In this document: positions 23,393-34,582 of the stretch, piece by piece | How positions within the stretch are numbered: position 1 is the first letter of the stretch | Layout of the letters: the number at the start of each line of letters is the position of its first letter | NCBI GenBank assembly: GCA_964023205.1 | Contig: OZ026842.1 | Coordinates: 38,765,501-38,829,500, forward strand | DNA length: 64,000 nucleotides | From: Lutraria lutraria | Lineage: Eukaryota > Mollusca > Bivalvia > Venerida > Mactridae | Reading direction: 5' to 3' | Notes under the pieces: model-generated | Database searches by the model: none | What the model was told of the DNA's origin: nothing | What the model saw: the letters and a program-made list of their open reading frames with translations, nothing else | Program-made: the position numbers and the translations under genes

Positions 23393-26300
23393 CTATATTT
23401 TGTCTTGTCCTGTGTACTTAAATGGTATATTATCAGCACCCAGTATATCGCTGTATAGTTTATCAAATCTTTCATTCTGTGTGACAGTAAAATGATTCTT
23501 CCAGTCACCAACCAGTCCTGAAATACAGTCAAGTGTTAGTCAGGAAATTTCAAACTGAATTTTTTTATGATCAATTGTGTTTTAGATCTATACTTGTATA
23601 CAATTACAACTACAAATATTTTATTGCATTTAAACAAAGTTGCAATTCCGCAGACTAATAATCGGAACAGATTTTGGATGTTTATAATTTGTATAGGTTT
23701 CCATGATAGACAGTGATTTACCATGAGATTTTTTATAACTGACATTCCTTTCTGTTATTTTCCCTTTAAATGCATTGAAGTCTTTCAGAGTAACCCATTT
23801 TTCAAAGATCAAAGAAAAAAGTATCAATTTCAATGAAAACTCGAGATGCACTGATGAATTATACAGTATCAATCTAATTCGATGAATAAAAATATACGTC
23901 GCCATGCCGTGAAAATTTAAAGATGTGAATAACAAGGGCAACAACTCACACACAAAAAATTGAAATGTGTCGTAAACTAATTGGAAGAATCTAAGGTAAC
24001 AATCAAAGAAACAATTAGGTAATACAATTTTTGTATAATTAATAGTGTTGTGTAACAAAGAGCAGGTACGACAGAACGTACAGTAATAGCAAAGACCTAT
24101 ACATACATAGGTCTTTGGTAATAGGGATAAGTTCAAACTATGGGTCATCTCAACTTTTACCTTTTCTAAGCAATGGCGACACGGAACTATTAATTGAGTA
24201 TACATCTAGATGGTTTGTCATTGGGTTCTGTTTCATGCTGTCAAATTGACAATGTTTTACGATTCTCTTCATGGTTTCCCCTGGTAACTGTTTACCTATG
24301 AACCGACACATTCTCTCAACTTCTGCAGTTAGATCTCGCTTCATATCCTCATAAAACAAGACCTGTATGTTGTCTTGATTTCTTAATTTCCACCAGTTAT
24401 GTGTATATTCAAACCAGGATCCATGATCAACTGAAAAAGTAATACATCAGGCGATTGTTTCTGGTTACCCGTCCTATCCTAATCTCCCGAGGATCGGTAC
24501 TTCCACTTCCTCACTTTTTTACCAACCCTTTTTTCAATGAGTATGCAACCAGAAAGAAACATTTTTATTTTAGGCCTTAACCCCAACTTATAAGAGTTGC
24601 GAACTTGATATGGAGATAAAAGTACACCTATTAAATTGTCAAACTGATTTAAAATATTTCGTTAGTACTCGCAAGGACTTATACGAGTATATATACATAT
24701 ATGTATGTTACAGTATGTATATAAGTCCTTGGTACTCGTTAGAAAACTATCCAGGAAAAATAATCAATTGAACAGCTCATGCAGGCCGCCCTATATAACT
24801 GAACTACCAGGGCTCGTTTTGTTGAAAAACTTCTTTAAGCCAACTGAAACGGAGAGCCTACCTACTTATTGTAACCTCTGATTCTTTCATGAGTTACAGT
24901 ATACATATTCAGGATCAATTACTCACCATGACCCTCCATAAACATCTCAAAGAATTCTTCCCACATCCCCGTAAAGTCTCCAAATGATGAACTTGATTTG
25001 TAGAAATGATAGTACGACACGCACAAATCTTTAGGATTCCTAAACAGGACCAAAATCTGAAATAATAACCACAGATCTTAAAGAAAAGTTCTTACAAATA
25101 TCAATGAACGATATTTCAGGTGGTTGTCAAGTTCCGTTAACAAATGCCTTTATCTGTTACCCGGTACCACTGTAGAACTAAAATCATACATATGAATATA
25201 TCTGCTTAATTAATACATGTACGGTGACCTGCCCCGCATAGTTCCCTGGAATACTTCGAAGGACTATTATTTTTACCCTGCTCGATGAGTATTTTCAAGT
25301 AATTTCGTGTCATTATCTTTTACCGTTTTTTAAAGGGGCATACCCTACAACTGACAAACATTCTGTGAAAGTGTAAAAATGAGTTAGATGTATATGTAAA
25401 ACAATATATAATGGATAATTGCAAGAAGAACTTGGGTCATAAAATGACTAGTTTAGGTACTAGCCGCAAAAATCATAGCTATGAATAATAAATCACTTCT
25501 ACCCAAAAAGTGTACAACAATTTCCAAAGAGTTTCCGATCTTTTATGGAAACTAATATTTTTTGTGATTTTATTTTTTAACCGGATGAATTTTCGGCTGA
25601 AACTCTCTTCGTCGTTTTTTTTCTTTACAAGCTTCTAATTTATCATCATTTTGCCTTGATTCTAAATGCACCAAGTTGTAGGGTATGCCCCTTTAAGTTA
25701 CAACAAACGTACGTCCACGTAATTCTGGATCACCCCTCGTATTTCGGTTTGTATTGTATTAGTTATCGATCATATTTCGAATTTTATGGAATGCATTACA
25801 ATCGACGCATGCGCGATAATTGAATTACAGTTCGTCCTTATTTCAGTACTAGAACGTACAGAAAAAGGCGTACAACATACCAGACCCACGAACAAAGTTG
25901 ACAATAATAGACTCAAGTGTATTTCCTGTCTAGAAATCTTGCGTCTTTGACCAGAATTTTTTTCATATGTTTTCTTTTTTACAAAGAACAAATTAAACAT
26001 GCCAGCTTAAAATATTGTGGGTCGGGTGGACAAATTAAGTGTCACAACCCCATTTTTATTTGAGTCAAATTCCTAATAACAGACTCAAAGCAATTTTTTT
26101 GAATTATACCATGTCAAGAATTACAGATCGGTTGAAATTGCAGGAAACTGTTATTAGACCATATTAATTGGAACCTTCTTTTAATACCACATTCTGAATT
26201 ACATACAATAAAAAAGAGAAATGTATGATTTAATAAATGAAGTTGAGTTTGAGCAAAACCTTACGTTTTTTGTGAAACTGGTGCCAGGTTCTCGCCACAT

Positions 26301-29300
26301 TTCATGCAATATATTTTCTAAATTCCAAATGAAATGCAGATAGCTGCATGTACATGTATTTCATTGGACAAGAATCTAGGACAAACTAAGATTAGAACAA
26401 GGCAATATCTAAGATGATTTTAGCAAACAACCTTGCACGGTTTTTCGTGTATCTGTCTCGGCATCAGTTTTACAGGTAAATGACTTTTGATGACTCGAGG
26501 GGATTTCATGGGGTTTGCAAGATCAAGTCCGACCTCGTTTAGAGCGGTGTCCTTAAATTCTAAGAATGGCGACCGGAAGTAAACCTGTGTCTTGGATGCC
26601 TCGTCAAAGTTTCCATCATTCATGATAAGCCATGCTAGTTCCTGCAGCCATGTGGTTCCTGGAATTGTACAATGAACTATATACATGTATATATATAACA
26701 TGTCTACAAGTGATCGGTGGTCTAGTGATTGCCCTTGACTATAAAACGAAAGGTTGTGGAATCGAATCTCGACTCCGCTTTTCTATATTTAAGGGACGCC
26801 TCTTCAGTGTCTCATCAAAACTACAGAGCTAAGAACTCTATAGAGAAAATCACAGGAAAAGGATGCGGCGTGTATCGGTGCATTACACCTGACAGGATAA
26901 AAGAACCAGGAGAAACCAGGAAAATGTTCGATTCTGGTAATTGATCAATATTTTGTGTCGTTCAGGTGGGAAAATGTTAGATTCTGGTAATTGATCAATA
27001 TTATGTGTCGTTCAGGTGGGAAAATGTGAGGTCTGTGGAACGGCATATTCCCTATCGCACCTTCCCTCTCGGTCTCAAGAGCTAACCATAAAAGCCTTCA
27101 CTTACCTACCCTATTTTTATAAGCATGTAATCAGAAGCAAACACTTATGTACGCCCCGTGTAAATGTAGGCTAACTTCAAATATTACAATTTCGGTTTTT
27201 ATATCCGTGATGTCTGGTAAAGCCATACGTAACATTTGAAATTCGCATTTGTTCGTTGCTCTATGATGATCGATTGAAGATGTCCACGTGCGGCACAGAA
27301 GTCGAAATCAAAAAAACATTTTAATGTTGTGTCAGTAACTCTGATTGGATTTTTATTGAAGTAGCTTATGGCGAACATCAAAACTTTAACATCAGGTTTC
27401 CATTAGCAGGCTCGCTACAAACATTGATTTTCTCTTTGTCTGTACAGAGCCAATAAATATAAACAACATGGCAAAGATTCAATTGTTTGTACAAATCAGA
27501 TCGGCTTACATCACGAATTAGGTTATGTTGCAATTTTCAAAACCAGTCAACTGAACAGTTTATGAGAAAGTGCGAATTAATGGCAACACAGAGAGCGCTC
27601 CATGCCCTCAATGGTTATAATGGCATAGTCCTACCGTCGTATGGACACTTTTTGGAAACTTTTCCATCATGAGCCGTCACTCGCTCAGCGCGCATTAATA
27701 TTTATGCGGACTAAAGTACTACGTATGTTTTCTTCATACGCCTTAAACTAGTTCCCATTCCATGTTGCAGTGCAAGTCTATGTATGTTCAGTTTCAATAA
27801 GTACTTTTGGTACTTTGTTTCCACTCCGTGGTAGTCCAGTTCTACCATCGAATGGACACATGAGCATTGGCTTGGCTACATTTTTGTTCGTAAATAATCG
27901 CGGACGTCACAACAACAAAAAACATAAAAATGTGGCCTTACGCTGATTTACGATTTTTCTGTCACATAATTATTATCATCGTCTACATCAGAGACGTATA
28001 ATACAATTTTATACGTCTCTGTCTACATTGAGGCCGACTAGGTTATGTTACATTTTAACCTATACTAGTTTCGTTTACTAAGAAAATACAATGTACTATA
28101 GTACCACGCCGATAATGTTATGTTTACTTTCTTGTCAATTATTCGCCGACTTTCCACACCATTATGAGACACGCAATTAACAAATGAATAAATGCGAAAA
28201 ATAAATGCTGCGACCATTTTACCGCCAGTAAGGCGTTTGTACAAATCTCTAAATGTCAACCTTCGTTACGGGTTTACCCGTCTCTACAAATCTCTGTATA
28301 TGTTTGCCTAACGTTGAAGACAGGTATACCCGTTTGTACAAATCTCTACATGTTTCGTGACGAGTATATATTCGTTTGTACAAATATATACATATTTGTC
28401 TTCGTGACATGAATATCCATTTGTACCAATCTCTATGTATTTGCCTACGACAGGTATATCCAGTTTGGGATTTGGTCAAAGCTATAAATAAGCCTTCATT
28501 TCTAAAAGAATTATCTAGCACTACAGTGTATAATGTGTGTAATATGTGTCTGGCAGCGAAAGACACGTTGATTAGAAACACTACTTAATCCATCGTCCAA
28601 TAGATAGTCTGTTCTTTGACCTTTAGGATTCCATAGCAATGTGCCTATATAATAGTTATAGATACTGGATTAAGATAACATCATGTACCGAAAATAAATA
28701 TTGTAAAACGATATATAATATTTTATTAGCTGACACTGTTACACTACCCAACAAAGTCTCATGGGCAACATTAGTCAGAAATTTACTTTCTACTTTAGGT
28801 TTTTATGACGTCTGGTTATCGCAGACAGTTGGTAATAAAGATATATTTTTACATATATTTAAACACATTCAGAACTGGCATGAACGTTTACAAAATTCTA
28901 ACAGGGCTTTCTTTTTCCGCTCAATAATTAATACCTTTATATATCAATTTTACCTTAAATGTGTTGATAGTATCAATTTTATGACGGCCATGGCGCGACT
29001 AATCACTTAATCTCACAAATTAAAAATTGAATCGGGCCGATGGCACGAGACATGAAAAGTTCCCTTAGAACACAGAATTTGCGTTAATTGCAATAAGATC
29101 GAAGATGCATGAATATCAATTCATTATTGAATGTACACACTATGTTGGGATAAGGAAAATCTATATAAAAAAAGTATTTTTGGTTTAGACCGAGTATGTT
29201 TAAGCTTACACAACTTTTTGAGAGCAAAAATAAAATCATAATACGTAATTTAAGTATTTACATTTTTAAAGCCTTTCAAATACACGATTCTTTATTATAA

Positions 29301-31515
29301 CTCCCACCAACAAATTTGTTAAATCGTAGTTTTAATCCTTCGCATAGATTCATCTCTCACAAATAGATATATAATTATAAAGTAGAAATGTAAAATTGGT
29401 ATTTTGTACAGTATTGTCTATTACTACATGTATTGCTAATTATGCACAAAAATCGGTTGTCTACCTCATTGCTTAAATTGCATGTATATCAAATTCTATG
29501 TCAAGGCATGTGCATATATACACTGAGAAATCGGTCATGAATTCTCTATGCGTTACAAGTTGTGTATATACATGTATAATGTTATTAATAATAACTATTA
29601 ACCACGGTTCTGTATCATATTCATATGCTACGAAAGTTGTAAATTTGTGTAATAGTACGCATTTACGAAATATTTTTACAGTTTCAATCCGTCAAAATAT
29701 ACAGTTGTTCACCATTAAGTTTGCCTTGTGTTTCGTTTCGACAAGGTAAACCGTATAATGGAAATATTTTTCTTTATATGTGGTTTATATATTAATGAAT
29801 GTAAATACATGTGCGTATTTTGTTCGTTTATTGTTTATTTTTGTATTGATACGAAAATGTTTATGTTTGCTTTTGTTTTGTATGTTGACACACCAATGAA
29901 CTCATACTATACACCTTCTTCGCCAGATTCTGTCCTGTCCTCCTTTTCCCTGTTGTCTCTTTTGATTTCTTCTCACATTATCATTGTACTGTTCATACAT
30001 GAATCATTATCGAAACTGTCTTGTATATCTACCTTTCTTATAACAATGTATTATTAAAGCCTATTTTGCCACTTGTCACTGTCATACGAAAATTGTATTG
30101 TATAATTTGTATATATATGTTCACATGGGCCTATGGTTTACTGAATTTTGAAATTTACTATATATATATATATTTGTAATTGTTGTGATGATTTACTTTT
30201 CAGTGTATATATTGGTTATAACGTAAAATTGTACGGTACAAACATCAATATTAATATACGAATATAAGTATATACTATAATAATTATGTTATATAGTATT
30301 ATACGTAAGTCTAATTAATCCGCGTTACGTCTGTATTGTTCTCTGGAGAAATATCCATTCAGACAATATATGTATTTCAAACGCCAACTGCATAAGTATC
30401 GGTAATAAGGAAATAATTTACAAATAATTGGAATGATTTTTTACGTGAAAATTTAAAATAGTAAATTTTTTTTTTTTTAATATTTATGTGCTGTATCACA
30501 AATAATCAGAATTCCTCGTGAATTCGTCATTGTTATTGAACAAAATTATGAGTTTTGTTGGTACACACGAATGTATATAACATCCAGATGTCATAATACT
30601 CATCTTGACGTACAGTCTTATACACGCATTGTCCAAAAGCATTAACTCAAGATGGGGCAAGCGTATCGTAATATGACCCAAAACCTTCATTAGTATGCTA
30701 AATTCAATTTGTATTTTAACCAAAATCATACCATCTTGAAACATGTAAAAAAAGCATTTGAACGTTAGACATTGAACTACTAACCGGCTTTAGGATATGT
30801 TGCAATGAAAACATCGTCATCCCGGATTTCAAATTCTTTCACCGCGTCCAGAATGTCCGGTGGCGAGTAGCCGAAAAATAGTACATCTTCATACACATGT
30901 TCTCCTGTGATAAAGATATAAAATTATGTTTTTTGTACAGAACATATTTTATTATTGTATATTTCTATTGGAGAGTTGGACGTACAAATAGTTTTTTAAA
31001 AAAACAAGACCAATCGCTCCTGATGATTTAATTTAGTCTGTCCGAAAAACAGCACATCTGTATAGATTGAAATTCAAAATGATATAGAACCGAACAGAGT
31101 TTTATTGACGACTTGTGCAAAGTGCATCATTTATGTAAATGTATATTTACAAAACACAATTAGTATTTCATGGTAATCAAGTTAAGTTTATGACATCCAT
31201 TAGATGATTGATCTATTGACAACTAATTATAAGTTTCAATCTGCATTTGGTTATGCAAATATTTTTATTGCACGAAATTACTTACTAAAATACATGCAAA
31301 CATTATAGGTCTATACATACATGACTCGCATAGAACATTATGCAAATTTTCTTGAATTGTATGATTTTCTTGGCTTTAGATGGTCTAAATATCACGTCTT
31401 TTCTGTAATTTAATTCAATAATGTACGGGAAAATGAAAATGTCTCCCTTACCTGGAAGAACGTGCTTAAATCTTCGTTCACATTCTGATTTTTCCAATTT
31501 CTTCTCGTCTGCCAT
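23393..31515 (-). CDS. cytosolic sulfotransferase (SULT-like), six exons, complete
   Basis: Exons in transcript order: 31515-31452, 30904-30785, 26658-26432, 25056-24927, 24430-24161, 23517-23393; phases agree, 936 nt, 311 residues. It should transfer sulfate from PAPS to a small acceptor (alcohol, phenol or amine) in the cytosol; there is no signal peptide or membrane segment. Visible motifs: the 5'-phosphosulfate loop TYPKAGTTW (residues 57-65); the KSHLP block with likely catalytic His121; the 3'-phosphate site [13 protein letters not shown] (Arg143, Ser151); RKG at 269-271 followed by GDWKN; and the KxxxTVxxxE dimerisation motif (Lys277 to Glu286). Length is normal for the family. The acceptor cannot be told from sequence, and molluscs have many paralogues. 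The gene is convergent with the ZC3H13-like gene. Confidence 0.92.
24090..24117. mobile_element. ultra-short palindromic insertion, 28 nt, exact 7-bp flanking repeat
   Basis: The 11-nt arms CAAAGACCTAT and ATAGGTCTTTG are separated by ACATAC. GTAATAG lies on both sides (24083-24089 and 24118-24124), exactly as a target-site duplication would. It is in the last sulfotransferase intron. The same 28 nt occur at 33432-33459. Confidence 0.75.
24672..24731. mobile_element. ultra-short palindromic insertion, 60 nt, exact 7-bp flanking repeat
   Basis: The arms CAAGGACTTATA and TATAAGTCCTTG enclose an AT-rich core with ATATATACATATATGTATG. GTACTCG flanks both ends (24665-24671 and 24732-24738). It is in sulfotransferase intron 4. 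The arms are a variant of those at 24090. Confidence 0.75.
26704..26925 (+). mobile_element. SINE family 2 copy in sulfotransferase intron 2
   Basis: The head has GATCGGTGGTCTAGTG and a B-box-like GTGGAATCGAATCTC. The body has AAAATCACAGG and GTGTATCGGTGCATTACAC. It is antisense to the host gene. Confidence 0.65.
26915..27030. repeat. 50-bp tandem duplication
   Basis: A unit with GATTCTGGTAATTGATCAAT and GTGTCGTTCAGGTGGGAAAA occurs twice at a 50-bp period, with a partial third start at 27021. It abuts the 3' end of the SINE. Confidence 0.85.
27989..28021. mobile_element. ultra-short palindromic insertion, 33 nt, exact 7-bp flanking repeat
   Basis: The 13-nt arms CAGAGACGTATAA and TTATACGTCTCTG surround TACAATT. 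TCTACAT flanks both sides (27982-27988 and 28022-28028). The arm is a diverged member of the CAAAGACCTATA group. It lies in sulfotransferase intron 2. Confidence 0.7.
28205..28470. repeat. degenerate ~45-55-bp tandem repeat in sulfotransferase intron 2
   Basis: Five diverged units each contain a form of CGTTTGTACAAATCTCTA, followed by a TGTTTGCCTA-like stretch and a TATACCCG-like junction. Confidence 0.7.
28639..30160 (+). pseudogene. decayed non-LTR retrotransposon (LINE) 3' part, antisense in sulfotransferase intron 2
   Basis: An ORF of 123 codons encodes [19 protein letters not shown], then [20 protein letters not shown]. Beyond its stop, other frames give [11 protein letters not shown] and [17 protein letters not shown]. 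These match, from memory, the C-terminal part of reverse-transcriptase ORFs of mollusc LINEs, broken by stops, frameshifts and a small deletion. Up to about 30160 the sequence, including CATGGGCCTATGG, resembles a LINE 3' untranslated tail. The reverse-transcriptase domain itself is absent. The family assignment is inference. Confidence 0.55.
30905..31451 (-). other. sulfotransferase intron 1, no recognised content
   Basis: An AT-rich GT-AG intron. A half-palindrome-like TATAGGTCTATACATACATG near 31305 recalls the short palindrome family, but I see no partner arm or flanking repeat. Confidence 0.6.
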
Positions 31516-33424
31516 ATTATCTTTAATAAGTCACTTATTTCACTTTTAATCTTATAAGCTATCCTCGTTTCAAATGCTAACCTTAACAAAAATCACAAAC
31601 CTTGAATTAAAAAAAAACTCGATCGTTTCCAAGTACAGTCAGGATTTTACTTTCTGGATATGGTAATTCTATACACATCGACAATCAATCGTTTCCTCGC
31701 TTTATTCGTAATGCGCTAAGATAATGTCATACCTACCAAGAGACAATGTATTAATGGCCGCAAAATATTCTTAGGAATTGTCAGAGCAGTCGCTATTTGT
31801 TATATGTGGATGTTGAGAAATACATACAGTACCACGACACTAATGCGTTCTAAACATTATGATGACAACATCCCATCGACTTTTAGTGATTAAGTATCAC
31901 AGGATAAACACGATAACACCACAGGGACTTGCGTATAATGTTTTATTTCAAATACGACCAAAAGAATGATTTATTTCCAATAGCGGATGTTGCGACTAAA
32001 TGCTAAGGTACTGTTCGCGTTTGAAAAACGGATATTCGTTTTAAACACAGTTCTTTAATTCCATGATAGGTCTACGCGTACGATCGAGTCATCATTTATT
32101 TACATCTACTATAACAGCACACACTGTTACCTCACGATTGATTACGTCCTAAACACATCATGTTTTCCAACCACACGTACGCAAAACGTATTTTCATGAG
32201 AGAGACTTTTTAACCATTTAAAAGTTTCTCTCGTCAAATATTTTTTGTACAAAATTTCATTTTACGTATCTTACGTTTGACATTACGTTTGTTCAAGCTT
32301 TGTGTCAATTTTAAAACGTAAAGTAAGCGAGACCTGGATGGCAGTGTGGCATACCTCTTCAAATGAAATTCACGAAAACATTATTTTATCTCAGTGAACT
32401 TTTCTTATATAGTTCATGACTTGTTCATGAATGGTTCTTGAAGTATGACTAACTATTAAATTTGACAATTTGGTAGGACAAATGTACTGGCGAACGAGAA
32501 AGGAAAAAAACCTCTCCGTCATAAACGTAAATAAATCGAGAACTCATCAACACAATCATACTGTTTTTCATGTTTCTTATTTGAAGAGCATGATGGCTTT
32601 GAAAATAGATTAAATGTATGTACGTGAAATATACGACCTTGATGGGACTTGGGCATTATACAACTTATTCTACTTTGGCTTCGAAAACATTTTCATAGAT
32701 ATTTTCAACACGTATGATATGTGTTAAAAAACTTTGTATATTGGGATTTTACGTTTGTGAATTTATGTCCCTATGTAGGAATTTCATTGAAGAGCGAAGC
32801 TCGATAAAAATGGCTTACTGTCAGATTTAGTACGACCAATGTCACGAACATGTCTGAAAATTAAAAGCTTCAAAGAAAACCTACCAGCGTTCTCAATGCG
32901 TGTGAGATTAAAACCACAGAATCACTTCCGATTGACGATTTCATTAATATACGATATTTTATAACTCAGCGAACATAACGTATAACTTAGATTAACTCTT
33001 CTGTGTTGCTGACGATAATGGTTTCATATAAACGTGAGACTCTTGATTTTTAAAATAATTAGTTCTGATTAATAAGAATACGATCAATGATCTACTGACC
33101 TAAAAAAGTTTTTTTTTATATATTAAAAAGACGCCTTCATGTGTCGTCTAACAAGTACATATTAATGTACCGGACGGGTTCCAAGACTATCAAGATAATG
33201 AACATATCATTCGACTCATTTTTAACTACACTATGATTTTTACGTTGAATTTTATAATTAAACTGGGATGTACACATTTTACAACACATTTACAGAACAC
33301 ACATTCTCACGCTCATTTTAATACACTTGAAAATGTATATAATTATGTGAGTATTCATTTATAAAGTAAAAAATTGTATCTCGTGAGAATTTAGATCCTA
33401 AATGATTTTTAAAAACAGTTCTAA
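31516..33424. other. upstream region of the sulfotransferase gene, no gene seen
   Basis: AT-rich, with no ORF of coding character on either strand and no repeat family I recognise. The sulfotransferase promoter should lie at its left edge, but I see no clear TATA or initiator. Confidence 0.6.
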
Positions 33425-33431
33425 TTTAGAG

Positions 33432-33459
33432 CAAAGACCTATACATACATAGGTCTTTG
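33432..33459. mobile_element. ultra-short palindromic insertion, 28 nt, exact 7-bp flanking repeat
   Basis: Identical over all 28 nt to the copy at 24090-24117, but flanked by a different 7-mer, TTTAGAG, on both sides (33425-33431 and 33460-33466). Identical cores with different duplicated flanks argue for insertion rather than local duplication. Confidence 0.8.
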
Positions 33460-33782
33460 TTTAGAGACACCAGCCTCTGAATCAATTGATCATGAATTTT
33501 GAAATCAAATTTAGAATTATCTTATGTTGAACAATATTAAATTTTTAGGCATTTTTTGTCCATAAGACTGATATCGTGGACACAGGTATCACTAAAAGTT
33601 GATTGAATACAATAGTGTGTACTGTTTGCCTGTTTTAATTCCTTAACGCCGTACTTGAAAGTGGCTGATGCAGCATATAGCCCGCACTCTTCAATACAGG
33701 CGTTAATTTCAAGGGAGACAACACAAACCTACACATTCAGATTACACTATACGAATTGTCTCCCTCATACTACTCGCTTGTT

Positions 33783-33799
33783 CAAAGACCTATACTATG
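33783..33799. repeat. single arm of the short palindrome family
   Basis: CAAAGACCTATACTATG matches the left arm of the 28-nt palindromes. No right arm or flanking repeat is visible. Confidence 0.4.
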
Positions 33800-34002
33800 C
33801 CAAGTAACAAGGCCATTATAAAACACTTACTTATTAACATAATAATAAAGTATCCTGATAAAAATTAGTCTTTGAAGATACATTTTTACATGTTATTATA
33901 TATATAATAAGAAAGTAGACACCTATATTTTATGTTGTACCTCCATGGGACCAGGTAGTTGTATTATTATAACTAGCCTACCTGGTGGGACCAATTAATA
34001 TA

Positions 34003-34021
34003 CAAGGACTTATATTCCTTG
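34003..34021. repeat. degraded short palindrome, 19 nt
   Basis: CAAGGA and TCCTTG enclose CTTATAT. The flanking 7-mers TAATATA and ATATATA agree at five of seven positions in AT-rich DNA, so the call is weak. Confidence 0.35.
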
Positions 34022-34299
34022 ATATATACAAATATGCATACATTGGTCTAAGGTGCTACATAATAATTGTACAATACCAGTAATTATCTTGAAACTATAT
34101 TAAATGCATATAGATTCTATTTACTGTTTAGTTAATTTCTTATCCAAATGTATGTATGTATACATGTACAGGCCTTGATATCTACCAATATGGATTTATG
34201 ACGTCTTCTAAAACAATTTACACAATGATGTTATCTTAATAGATAAAATTTAGATAAATAGAATCCATAGATACGCCTAGACATATTCGAGAAAATATT

Positions 34300-34582
34300 T
34301 AGCGCCTCGGGCTAAACCGCTATATTTCTTTGTGCGCACGCGTAAAGACCTTTATCACGTGTTTACACTTTACTGGTTACCCGCTTGAAAATATTTGAGC
34401 GCAAGCTACAGCTTAATGAAACTCACGCCGGGAACCAGATATTAACGACAAAATTGGTGTTGATGAACAGAGAAAGTGTCCTGTAACGAATTCGTGTCTA
34501 AACAAACAAAACAAAGGCAAGATTAGTGAAAATACCTTCGCGAACGGATTTTATACAGTTATATATTGTTCAGAGCAAAATA
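34300..34582 (+). promoter_or_regulatory. likely promoter and 5' UTR of the 134-residue gene
   Basis: The stretch is richer in CpG than its surroundings (GCGCCTCGGG, GTGCGCACGCG). It holds an E-box CACGTG at 34356-34361 and lies directly upstream of the start codon. No TATA box is evident. The transcription start is not defined. Confidence 0.4.
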
